A DNA stretch of 51,593 nt from NCBI GenBank assembly GCA_964371655.1, contig CAYJOD010000041.1:1-51593 (forward strand), read 5' to 3'. This stretch comes from CAZGSN01 sp964371655 (GTDB taxonomy: Bacteria > Desulfobacterota > Binatia > HRBIN30). The notes beneath the pieces were generated by a model. The model made no database searches and was not told the origin of the DNA. It worked only from the letters and a program-made list of their open reading frames with translations. The translations under genes were made by a program, and so were the position numbers. The first letter of the stretch is position 1, and the number at the start of each line of letters is the position of its first letter. Shown here piece after piece: positions 24,741 through 31,384 of the stretch.

Positions 24741-25595
24741 ATGCCAGTCGATCCAAGCAAAGCTCTGGGAGCCGTCCTGCCCGCAGGCGAAGCGTCGTGG
24801 GGGGCGGATAACGTAATTCTCTATCACCTCGGAATCGGTGCCGGCGTGGGCAAGGCCACCGACCCGAAGGAGCTCGAGTACACCTACGAAGCGCGGTTGA
24901 AGGTGATGCCGAGCTTCGCCGTGGTACCGGTCTTCGGCTCCTTGGGCACTCTTGGCTCGGTGCCCGGCATCGACATCAACTTCGCCATGGTTCTCCATGG
25001 CGAGCAGGAAGTCGTGATCCACCGTCCGATACCCGTGTCGGCGACGATCGTGAGCGAAGCCAAAGTCACCGGTCTCTACGACAAGGGCAAGGCGGCGCTG
25101 ATCGTCCTCGAGGTGGCAAGCAAAGAGAAAGGCGGCGCGCCGCTCTTCACCAATCGCTTCACGATCTTCGCGCGCGGTGAGGGAGGCTTTGGCGGTCCTG
25201 CGGGACCCAAGCCCGGCAACGAGGCGCCCAGCCGTGCTCCCGACGCCGAGGTGGAGACGTCCACCGTGTCGCATCAGGCGTTGCTGTATCGCCTCTCCGG
25301 CGACAAGAACCCGCTGCATTGCGATCCCGAGTTCGCCAAGTTCGGCGGCTTCGACACGCCGATTCTGCACGGCCTGTGCTCCTTCGGCATCGTCTGCAAG
25401 GCGGTTGTCGATACACTCCTCGATGGCGCCGTCGACAAGGTCGCAAGCTATGGGGCGCGCTTCGCCGGCGTGGTGTTCCCCGGCGAAACCATCGTCACGT
25501 CGATGTGGAAGGAAGGCAACAAGATCTTGATCGCAGCGAAGACCAAGGAGCGCGGCACGCCCGTGATCGGCAACGCCGCTATCACGTTGAGATAG
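24741..25595 (+). CDS. MaoC-like 2-enoyl-CoA hydratase, double hot-dog
   Basis: A 284-residue two-domain hot-dog enzyme like the hydratase-2 part of eukaryotic multifunctional enzyme 2. The second domain carries the hydratase-2 signature (about residues 182-212): YRLSGDKNPLHCDPEFA, then GFDTPILHGL, with the catalytic Asp and His in the SGDKNPLH block. It would add water to trans-2-enoyl-CoA to give the (R)-3-hydroxy ester. GAGGAGG lies 6 bases before the ATG. A thiolase follows 124 bases downstream, and the pair suggests CoA-ester breakdown or building. Cytosolic. Confidence 0.92.
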   Translation: MPVDPSKALGAVLPAGEASWGADNVILYHLGIGAGVGKATDPKELEYTYEARLKVMPSFAVVPVFGSLGTLGSVPGIDINFAMVLHGEQEVVIHRPIPVSATIVSEAKVTGLYDKGKAALIVLEVASKEKGGAPLFTNRFTIFARGEGGFGGPAGPKPGNEAPSRAPDAEVETSTVSHQALLYRLSGDKNPLHCDPEFAKFGGFDTPILHGLCSFGIVCKAVVDTLLDGAVDKVASYGARFAGVVFPGETIVTSMWKEGNKILIAAKTKERGTPVIGNAAITLR

Positions 25596-25603
25596 GAAGT
25601 TTA

Positions 25604-25695
25604 CAGTGGTCAGTGGTCAGGGGTCAGTGGTCAGCGCTTCGATTTCCGAACTGACCACTGACCACCGATCACTGACCACCGATCACTGACCACTG
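25604..25695. repeat. Word-palindrome element, GTGGTCA family
   Basis: The left arm (25604-25634) is CAGTGGTCAGTGGTCAGGGG and onward; the right arm (25651-25695) is CTGACCACTGACCACCGATC repeated. The arms are 31 and 45 bases. It lies in the short gap between the hydratase and thiolase genes and would form a strong RNA hairpin within their possible operon. Confidence 0.8.
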
Positions 25696-25719
25696 AGAAC
25701 TACAGGGAGGAGCACCATC

Positions 25720-26913
25720 ATGGGTAGAAAGGTATTCGTCGTTGGCGTCGGTATGACCAAGTTCGAAAAGCCAGGCTCGAAGGAATGGGATTACCCGGAT
25801 ATGGCGAAAGAAGCCGGCACTAAGGCGCTCGCCGATGCCGGCATCCCCTACGCCGAGGTCGAGCAGGCAATCGCCGGCTACTGCTACGGCGAGTCGACGT
25901 CCGGGCAGCGCGCGGTCTACGGTCTCGGGCTCACCGGCATCCCGGTCTACAACGTGAACAATAACTGCTCGACCGGGTCGACGGCGCTGTTCATGGGCAA
26001 GCAACTCATCGAGGGTGGCATCGCCGATTGCGTTCTCGCCCTCGGCTTCGAGAAGATGGAGAAGGGCTCGCTGGGCGTGAAGTATCAGGATCGCACCAAC
26101 CCGATGGACAAGCACTTCAAGCTCATGGTCGACCTCCGCGGCTTCGCCCAGGCGCCGCCGGCGCCGCAGATGTTCGGCAATGCCGGGCGCGAGCACATGG
26201 AGAAATACGGCACCACCGCCGAGCAATTCGCCAAGATCGGCTGGAAGAACCACAAGCATTCGGTCAACAACCCGTACTCGCAGTTCCAGACCGAGTACTC
26301 GCTCGCCGATATTCTCGGCGCGCCGATGGTCTACGAGCCGCTCACCAAGTTGCAGTGCTGCCCGACCTCCGACGGCTCCGGCGCCGCGATCCTGGCGAGC
26401 GAGGACTTCGTCAAGAAGCACGGCTTGCAGAACAAGGCGGTGGAGATCCTCGGCATGTCGATGGCCACCGACTTCGAGAGCAGCTTCAACGAGCAGAGCT
26501 GCATCAAGATGATCGGGGCGGATCTGTCGAAGGCCGCGGCGCAGAAAGTCTACAAGCAGAGCGGGCTGGGTCCGGAGAACGTCGACGTCGTCGAGCTCCA
26601 CGACTGCTTCTCGTGCAATGAGCTGATCACCTACGAGGCGCTCGGCTTGTGCGCGGAAGGCAAGGGTGGCGCGTTCGTCGACTCCGGCGCCAATACCTAC
26701 GGTGGAAAGGTTGTCGTCAACCCATCCGGTGGCTTGATCTCCAAAGGTCACCCGCTGGGCGCCACCGGTCTGGCGCAATGCGCCGAGCTCAACTGGCAGC
26801 TGCGCGGCGAAGCCGAGAAGCGCCAGGTGCAGGGCGCCAAGGTCGCGCTGCAGCACAACCTCGGTCTCGGCGGCGCCGCCGTCGTGACCATGTATCGTAA
26901 GGCACAGCTGTAG
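25720..26913 (+). CDS. Thiolase of the SCP-x / lipid-transfer type
   Basis: A 397-residue thiolase-fold protein. Cys83 in NVNNNCSTGS is the acyl-binding nucleophile; VVELHDCFSC (about 288-297) and GGLISKGHPLGATG (about 342-355) supply the other active-site loops, with His in GHPLG. This ELHDCFS/HPLG version marks the sterol-carrier-protein-x branch, used in side-chain cleavage of sterols and branched fatty acids, rather than acetyl-CoA acetyltransferase. GGAGGAG sits 7 bases before the ATG. It follows the hydratase, in line with a beta-oxidation-like route. Cytosolic. Confidence 0.93.
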   Translation: MGRKVFVVGVGMTKFEKPGSKEWDYPDMAKEAGTKALADAGIPYAEVEQAIAGYCYGESTSGQRAVYGLGLTGIPVYNVNNNCSTGSTALFMGKQLIEGGIADCVLALGFEKMEKGSLGVKYQDRTNPMDKHFKLMVDLRGFAQAPPAPQMFGNAGREHMEKYGTTAEQFAKIGWKNHKHSVNNPYSQFQTEYSLADILGAPMVYEPLTKLQCCPTSDGSGAAILASEDFVKKHGLQNKAVEILGMSMATDFESSFNEQSCIKMIGADLSKAAAQKVYKQSGLGPENVDVVELHDCFSCNELITYEALGLCAEGKGGAFVDSGANTYGGKVVVNPSGGLISKGHPLGATGLAQCAELNWQLRGEAEKRQVQGAKVALQHNLGLGGAAVVTMYRKAQL

Positions 26914-26923
26914 GTTTCAGCTG

Positions 26924-27041
26924 CCGGGTATCTGGTATCTCGTATCTGGTTAGGGTTTCGTCAGGGATCAGGTGTCAGGGGTTAGGTGTCGGGTATCAGG
27001 CAAGTTGCTGCCCAACACCCGGCCCCCGACACCCCGCACCC
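26924..27041. repeat. Word-palindrome element, GGTATCTGG/GGTGTCAGG family
   Basis: The left part (26924-27000) runs through GGTATCTGGTATCTCGTATC and then GATCAGGTGTCAGGGGTTAG. The right part (27011-27041) is its loose complement (CCCAACACCCGGCCCCCGAC). It fills the gap between the thiolase and the YhhN-like gene. Confidence 0.65.
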
Positions 27042-27064
27042 GTTGATGAGAGAGCGGGGCCGCC

Positions 27065-27763
27065 ATGCTCATTGCCAGCCTCTGGGTCGCGCAGCTCTTG
27101 CTCTTCTCAATCGGCGCCGTCGGCCCCTGGCGCGACCGCGACGGCAGTCGCCCGCGCCTGCCGCTACGCATGCTCCTCAGCGCCTCGCTGGTGCTCTCCG
27201 CCAACTTCATCTGGCAACACGCCGACGATGCTACCGCTGGCTACGCGCGCGCGGCGTACATCGGTATGGCACTGTCGTTCCTCGGCGATTTGTTGATGGC
27301 CAAGTTTATCCCGTTCCCGAATCATCTGATCGGCGGCATGCTCGCCTTCGGCACGGCACACTGGATGTACATCAGCGCCTATCGCGCCGCGTTCGCCGCG
27401 CACGGCGTCACCGTGACGACACCCGCCCTGTGGAGCGCTCTCGGAATCTACGCCGTCGTCGCCGTCGGCGGCTGGTGGTTTCTGATCCGCAACCCCGCGA
27501 AGGACACCGTCGTCAACGTCGGCGCCTTGATCTACGGCTCATGGATCGGCGTCATGGCGTCGTTCGCCTTTGCCCTCGGCGCCGGGCTCGGTGGCGCCTG
27601 GTGGCTCGCCGCAATCGGTGGCGCCGTCTTCGTTTGCTCCGACTTCATCATCGGCATCACCGAGATCCGCGGTGTCCATCTCGAGAATGCACGCGGCTGG
27701 GTGTGGGCGACCTACATCGCCGGGCAGATGGGTATCATCTACGCGCCATGGGTGGCGGCGTAA
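27065..27763 (+). CDS. YhhN family membrane protein (lysoplasmalogenase-like)
   Basis: A 232-residue inner-membrane protein with about eight hydrophobic segments. The family marks are FLGDLLMA near residue 76, GGMLAFGTAHWMYISAY near 97-113, and FVCSDFIIGI near 198-207 with the conserved Asp. Mammalian relatives (TMEM86) split the vinyl-ether bond of lysoplasmalogens; bacterial roles are less clear. There is no convincing ribosome site, and ATG 27065 is the first start before the first hydrophobic segment. The context of CoA-ester and lipid genes fits a membrane-lipid role. Confidence 0.87.
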   Translation: MLIASLWVAQLLLFSIGAVGPWRDRDGSRPRLPLRMLLSASLVLSANFIWQHADDATAGYARAAYIGMALSFLGDLLMAKFIPFPNHLIGGMLAFGTAHWMYISAYRAAFAAHGVTVTTPALWSALGIYAVVAVGGWWFLIRNPAKDTVVNVGALIYGSWIGVMASFAFALGAGLGGAWWLAAIGGAVFVCSDFIIGITEIRGVHLENARGWVWATYIAGQMGIIYAPWVAA

Positions 27764-27766
27764 TTT

Positions 27767-27794
27767 CGCCGCAGAGACGCCGAGACGCAGAGGG
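27767..27794. repeat. Single arm of a CAGAG-word element
   Basis: CGCCGCAGAGACGCCGAGAC and GCAGAGG continue the same word family as 601-620 and 8783-8812. No partner arm is seen. The YhhN-like stop codon (27761-27763) is immediately before it. Confidence 0.5.
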
Positions 27795-27813
27795 GACAAT
27801 ACGGCTTTGTCGT

Positions 27814-27864
27814 AGCTCCCCTCTCCCGCGCCAACTCCGGCGCGGGAGAGGGTTAGGGTGAGGG
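27814..27864. repeat. Intergenic hairpin repeat, copy 2
   Basis: The same flanks as copy 1 at 27-64: AGCTCCCCTCTCCC at the left and GGGAGAGGGTTAGGGTGAGG at the right. The centre here is a 12-bp stem, CTCTCCCGCGCC (27821-27832) with GGCGCGGGAGAG (27839-27850). Confidence 0.75.
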
Positions 27865-27886
27865 GGCTTTGCCAATTCGACAGGAC

Positions 27887-28006
27887 GCCCTTCGAGACGC
27901 CGCCAGAAGAGGGCGGCTCCTCAGGGCGAACGGTAGGGTTGTTGATTTGAAAGAAGTTTGTTCCGTTCGCCCTGAGGCCCCTTCTGTTGGGGCCGTCTCG
28001 AAGGGC
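27887..28006. repeat. Compound inverted repeat with two side hairpins
   Basis: Outer arms GCCCTTCGAGAC (27887-27898) and GTCTCGAAGGGC (27995-28006) and inner arms CTCAGGGCGAACGG (27920-27933) and CCGTTCGCCCTGAG (27963-27976) are perfect complements. Between outer and inner arms each side has its own hairpin, GCCGCC...GGCGGC on the left and GGCCCC...GGGGCC on the right, with different sequences. The 27764-28156 gap holds only this and the two repeats before it. Confidence 0.8.
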
Positions 28007-28156
28007 AGCAATGCGGATTCCCCAATCGGCGGGCAAAGCCGGGTGAGGGTTACAAGCTGACTGTGTTGAGCCTGTGGATTCCACATCAACGTTAATCGGT
28101 GCTGTCGGCCCGTTGGTCCTCGACTCTTGGACCATTGTGCGGAAAGGTAGGCGGCG

Positions 28157-29692
28157 GTGATCACCAAAGGCTCACAGATCGAAGGCGACCTCCACCTCGT
28201 AGCCGAGGTGTGTGTGATCGGCACCGGCGCCGCCGGCGCGGTGATCGCCAAGGAGCTTGCCGAGGCCGGGCGCGATGTTGTCGTCCTGGAACAAGGTGGG
28301 CACTACACCAAGGACGATTTCACCCAGCGCGAAGACGAGATGATGCCGCTGCTCTACGAGGACATGGGGCAGCGCGCCACCGTCGATCAGTCGATCATCA
28401 TCCTGCAGGGCCGCAACGTCGGTGGCTCGACGGTGCACAACCTCTGTTACTGCTTCCGTACGCCGGCGCCGATTCTCGAGAAGTGGCGGCGCGAGGATGG
28501 ATTGCGCGACATGTCGTACGAGCAGATGCTGCCGTCGTTCGAGCGCGTCGAGAAGATGCTCAAGGTGAAGGATCTGCTGCCGCACGAGATCAACACCATG
28601 AACCACAAGATCCGCGAGGGCTGCGAGAAGCTGGGCTACCACGGCCTGTTCGCGCAGCACAATCGCGAGAACTGCACGACCAGCGGCTTCTGTCTGCTCG
28701 GTTGCCCGTTCGATGCCAAGCAGAGCATGCTCGTCACCTACGTTCCGGCGGCATCGACGGCCGGGGCGCGCATCTACGCGAACTGTGCGGTGCGCAAGAT
28801 CGTGGCCTCCGGACAACGCGTGCGCTCGGTCGAAGGCGAGATTGTCGATCGTCTCAACCGACCGCAGCACTCGTTCCGCGTCGAAGCCGAGGTCGTCGTG
28901 CTGGCGGCGGGGGCGATCAACTCGCCGCAGATCCTGCTCAACAGCGGCATCGCCAACAGCAACGGTCAGGTCGGCAAGAATCTGCACCTGCATCCGAGCG
29001 TCCTGATGGCCGGCATCTATGACGAGGACATCTACGGCTACCGCGGTATCCCGCAGAGCTACTACGTCGACGCGTTCATCGATCTCGAAAACAACCCGGA
29101 CACCGGTTACATCCTGATGCCGGTGTACGGCTTCCCGGTGACGACGGCGACGCAGCTGCCGGGCTTTGGCCGCGCTCACTTCGAGATCATGAAGAACTTC
29201 CACCGCATCGTCGGCCTGCTCGTGCTCATGCACGACCAGTCGGCCGGCTCGGTGCGCGTCAGCCGCTCGGGCAAACCCGAGATCAGCTACAGCGTCAACG
29301 CCAAGGAGCAACAGCTGTTCATCGACGGCATGAAGCACTGCGCCGAAATCCTGTTTGCCAGTGGCGCCAAGCAGGTGGTCGCACCCTACGAAGTACCCTT
29401 GTCGTTGCGGCCCGGCGACGACCTGCGCGCGATTGACCGCCGCGGTCTGCGTCCGAACGAGATCCAGATCGCGTCGACGCATCCGCAGAGTACTTGCCGG
29501 ATGGGCGAAGATCGCAAGCGCGCGGTGGTCGACTCGTGGTGCCGCTCGCACGACTTCAAGAATCTGTTCATCTGCGACATGGGCGTGTTCCCCTCGTCCC
29601 TCGGCGCGCCGCCACAGATCACCACCGCCGCGCTTGCCGACCGCAGCGCGCACTTCATCAAGGACAACTGGGGGAGCTTGGTCGGCGGCTAA
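28157..29692 (+). CDS. GMC-family FAD-dependent oxidoreductase
   Basis: A 511-residue flavoprotein of the glucose-methanol-choline type. The FAD loop VCVIGTGAAGAVIA is at 18-31 with the adenosine-binding Glu in VVVLEQGG. The NVGGSTVHN motif follows at about 91-99. A Cys triad NC-x6-C-x3-C (residues 172-184, TTSGFCLLGCPFDAK) is typical of the membrane-linked alcohol/sugar dehydrogenase branch. The C-terminal active site is IASTHPQSTCRMG and the FAD end is PPQITTAALADR. Start is GTG with AAAGG 9 bases upstream. No signal peptide. It likely oxidises an alcohol; neighbouring lipid genes suggest a long-chain or sterol-like one, unproven. Confidence 0.9.
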   Translation: MITKGSQIEGDLHLVAEVCVIGTGAAGAVIAKELAEAGRDVVVLEQGGHYTKDDFTQREDEMMPLLYEDMGQRATVDQSIIILQGRNVGGSTVHNLCYCFRTPAPILEKWRREDGLRDMSYEQMLPSFERVEKMLKVKDLLPHEINTMNHKIREGCEKLGYHGLFAQHNRENCTTSGFCLLGCPFDAKQSMLVTYVPAASTAGARIYANCAVRKIVASGQRVRSVEGEIVDRLNRPQHSFRVEAEVVVLAAGAINSPQILLNSGIANSNGQVGKNLHLHPSVLMAGIYDEDIYGYRGIPQSYYVDAFIDLENNPDTGYILMPVYGFPVTTATQLPGFGRAHFEIMKNFHRIVGLLVLMHDQSAGSVRVSRSGKPEISYSVNAKEQQLFIDGMKHCAEILFASGAKQVVAPYEVPLSLRPGDDLRAIDRRGLRPNEIQIASTHPQSTCRMGEDRKRAVVDSWCRSHDFKNLFICDMGVFPSSLGAPPQITTAALADRSAHFIKDNWGSLVGG

Positions 29693-29765
29693 TGCCGGGC
29701 GGTCTGCTTTGGGTTCGCGCCGCCATGGTTCCTACACAGTCGGTGTCGCGAGAACGGCAAACGTA

Positions 29766-29794
29766 GCCGCCGTCGCCAGACGGTGGTGTCGGAC
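29766..29794. repeat. 29-base repeat, copy 1
   Basis: GCCGCCGTCGCCAGAC then GGTGGTG then TCGGAC. Copy 2 lies at 51451-51479 with AGCGGCG in the middle. A small hairpin is possible in each. The 29693-30097 gap also holds the GxxExxY remnant below. Confidence 0.65.
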
Positions 29795-29830
29795 GGGAGG
29801 AGAACCATCTTGGGCTGCGATCGCGGTTGG

Positions 29831-29983
29831 TTCACGCGAAGGCGCGAAGTATCGATGATCGTTGACGAGACGACTCACGCCTTTTTTCGTGGAGTTGGAA
29901 AGCCGCGTCGACGATCTCAGCCGAAATGTCTTCGATGTTGGTCATGCCCACCCCTTCTTCGCGCCCTTCGCGCCTTCGCGTGA
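29831..29983. repeat. Word-palindrome element enclosing a gene remnant
   Basis: TTCACGCGAAGGCGCGAAG (29831-29849) faces CTTCGCGCCCTTCGCGCCTT plus CGCGTGA (29957-29983). A truncated GxxExxY-type reading frame lies inside on the minus strand and ends within the left arm. Confidence 0.75.
29832..29945 (-). pseudogene. GxxExxY-type gene remnant
   Basis: A 37-codon frame from ATG 29945 begins MTNIEDISAEIVDAAFQLHE, which is the typical start of GxxExxY family proteins (about 125 residues in full). After residue 20 the match stops; the rest (RRESSRQ...RAFA) is encoded by filler and the left palindrome arm. The G-x2-E-x2-Y motif itself is missing. AAGGGG before the ATG shows the old ribosome site. 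This looks like an internal deletion of the gene between two repeat arms. The family assignment rests on the first 20 residues only. Confidence 0.6.
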
Positions 29984-30097
29984 GGCCTTCCGATCCTCGT
30001 GATGCCTCTTGTCAGTCCAATAGGTGCGCGCCACGATTGACTCACCCAAGGCGCAGCAGGGTTTGCCACCGCCGCACACTCGGTATAGATTTCGACC

Positions 30098-30298
30098 ATG
30101 AGCACGCTCAACGAAATTGAAGCGGCTGCCGAGAAGCTGTCGCGCGAGCAACAGCAGGAGCTGCTGCTCTTTCTTGCTCGCCGACTACGGGAAGATGGGG
30201 GGGCACTCCCGGACCCGCGCCTGTTTTCTGAAGAACAGCTGAAGGAGTGGATGGACGAGGATGAGGAAGACATGCGCAGGTTTCGCGCCGGCCAGTGA
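30098..30298 (+). CDS. Antitoxin of a PIN-type toxin-antitoxin pair
   Basis: A 66-residue acidic, helix-rich protein: MSTLNEIEAAAEKLS, then a leucine-rich helix (EQQQELLLFLARRLRE) and an acidic tail (EWMDEDEEDMRRF). It overlaps the PIN-domain gene by 4 bases (GTGA), the standard antitoxin-first order. It should bind and silence the nuclease and may repress the pair. No DNA-binding fold is obvious, so the antitoxin type is uncertain. There is no clear ribosome site. Confidence 0.8.
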   Translation: MSTLNEIEAAAEKLSREQQQELLLFLARRLREDGGALPDPRLFSEEQLKEWMDEDEEDMRRFRAGQ

Positions 30299-30729
30299 GG
30301 CTGTTCCTCGACAGTAGCGTCGTGCTCGCGGCCTGCGGGCGTCCCAGCGGTGCCTCACATTACCTCTTTGAGATCGCCCCACGAGCGGGCTGGATCTTTT
30401 TGACCAGCACCTACGTCGTCACCGAGATCGAGAGGAACCTGAGCCAGAGGCTGCCCGCCGCCGCGGGTTCCGAGTGGTTACGCCTTTCCCCGATGCTCCA
30501 TCGCGTTGCCGATGTCGTGACGTTCGGCTGGCCTACGCTGCCTCTCGCAGGCAAGGATCGCCCGGTGTTGTTCACGGCGGCTGCGTTCGGCGAGGTCCTT
30601 CTCACCCTCGATCGCGCCGATTTCGGGGCGTTGATGCCAGGCGGCTTCTACGGCTTGCGCGTGCTCACACCAGGGGCGTTTCTCCAGCGTGAACGAGATC
30701 AAGGACGACTGCCGCTCACAGCAAGCTGA
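30295..30729 (+). CDS. PIN-domain toxin (putative RNase)
   Basis: A 144-residue PIN-fold nuclease with GTG start, overlapping its antitoxin by 4 bases. Acidic residues at the expected sites: Asp6 (LFLDSSV), Glu in VVTEIERNL near residue 43, Asp in AGKDRPVL near 83, and Asp in LLTLDRADF near 102. The last is followed by a normal end. It would cut RNA when freed from the antitoxin. Intact, unlike the second PIN gene at 37902. Confidence 0.85.
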   Translation: MRLFLDSSVVLAACGRPSGASHYLFEIAPRAGWIFLTSTYVVTEIERNLSQRLPAAAGSEWLRLSPMLHRVADVVTFGWPTLPLAGKDRPVLFTAAAFGEVLLTLDRADFGALMPGGFYGLRVLTPGAFLQRERDQGRLPLTAS

Positions 30730-30834
30730 TTCGGTGCTCAGAGCACAGCGCCGCCCACTGGCCGCGCTGTGGCCTGCAGCCCCTAGCCTGAAATCTGAAG
30801 CCCAATCCGCTTCCAGGTCCTTCCCACTCCGGGG

Positions 30835-30863
30835 TTGACACATCTTGCCGCTATGCCTAGATA
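30835..30863 (+). promoter_or_regulatory. Promoter of the suf operon
   Basis: TTGACA (30835-30840) and TAGATA (30858-30863) are exactly 17 bases apart, a near-consensus sigma-70 promoter. The expected start of RNA is near 30870, giving a leader of about 35 bases before the rrf2 ATG. It is the best promoter match I see in the window. Confidence 0.75.
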
Positions 30864-30885
30864 CGGGACCAGATCAGTCCACTTA
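30861..30885 (+). promoter_or_regulatory. IscR-type-1-like operator overlapping the suf promoter
   Basis: The 25-base stretch matches the type-1 IscR consensus, as I recall it, at 18 positions, including ATAC at its start, the GAC (30867-30869) to AGTC (30876-30879) core with the right 6-base spacing, and ACT near the end. It covers the end of the -10 box and the start of RNA, where binding would repress. This fits autorepression by the Fe-S form of the Rrf2 protein encoded next. Confidence 0.55.
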
Positions 30886-30904
30886 AGAATTCAACCGAAC
30901 GCGT

Positions 30905-31384
30905 ATGATTCGTATTGCCAAGCTCACCGACTACGCCATCGTATTGCTCTCGTGTTTCGCGAGCGATCCGGAGCAGCCGGTACACAACGCGCGCGACCTG
31001 GCGTCAAAGACCGGGGTGCCTTTGCCGACCGTGAGTAAGATCCTGAAGGCGTTGGCGCGCGGTGATCTGGTCGTGTCGCAGCGTGGCGTGAACGGTGGCT
31101 ACCGTTTGTCTCGTGATGCCGGTGCGATTTCGATCGCCGATATCATCGCCGCGGTCGAAGGGCCGATTGCGATGACCGAATGCAGCGTCGAGCCCGCCGG
31201 GCTCTGCGAGCGCGAGGGTGCCTGCCCGGTCGGCGCCAACTGGCAGAAGATCAATCGTGTCGTCGGCGATGCCCTGGACGGCTTGACCTTGGCCGACATG
31301 GCGAGGCCGCTGCGAGCGCAAGCGACCGCCGCGCGCCGCGGACGCGAGCCGGTTCGTTCGGCATTCGCGACAGGGAGAGCCTGA
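30905..31384 (+). CDS. Rrf2 family Fe-S regulator of the SUF operon
   Basis: A 159-residue IscR/SufR-like regulator. Residues 1-70 form the winged helix (MIRIAKLTDYAI, PTVSKILKALARGDLV, then RGVNGGYRLSR). Three cysteines, Cys93, Cys101 and Cys107 (C-x7-C-x5-C), lie in the loop that binds a cluster in IscR (IscR itself has C-x5-C-x5-C). It is first in a seven-gene suf operon and its stop overlaps the sufB start by one base (TGATG). It most likely senses Fe-S status and represses from the site at 30861-30885. Matches the SUF-system regulator subfamily (TIGR02944). The ribosome site is poor. Confidence 0.92.
   Translation: MIRIAKLTDYAIVLLSCFASDPEQPVHNARDLASKTGVPLPTVSKILKALARGDLVVSQRGVNGGYRLSRDAGAISIADIIAAVEGPIAMTECSVEPAGLCEREGACPVGANWQKINRVVGDALDGLTLADMARPLRAQATAARRGREPVRSAFATGRA

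Noticed and set aside
25604..25695. Repeated GTGGTCA words as a CRISPR array
   Set aside because: The units are contiguous with no unique spacers of even length, and the second arm is the inverse complement of the first, so it is a palindrome.
28172..29653. A 493-codon open frame opposite the GMC oxidoreductase
   Set aside because: Antisense shadow of a clearly coding high-GC gene; the predicted product has no known motif.
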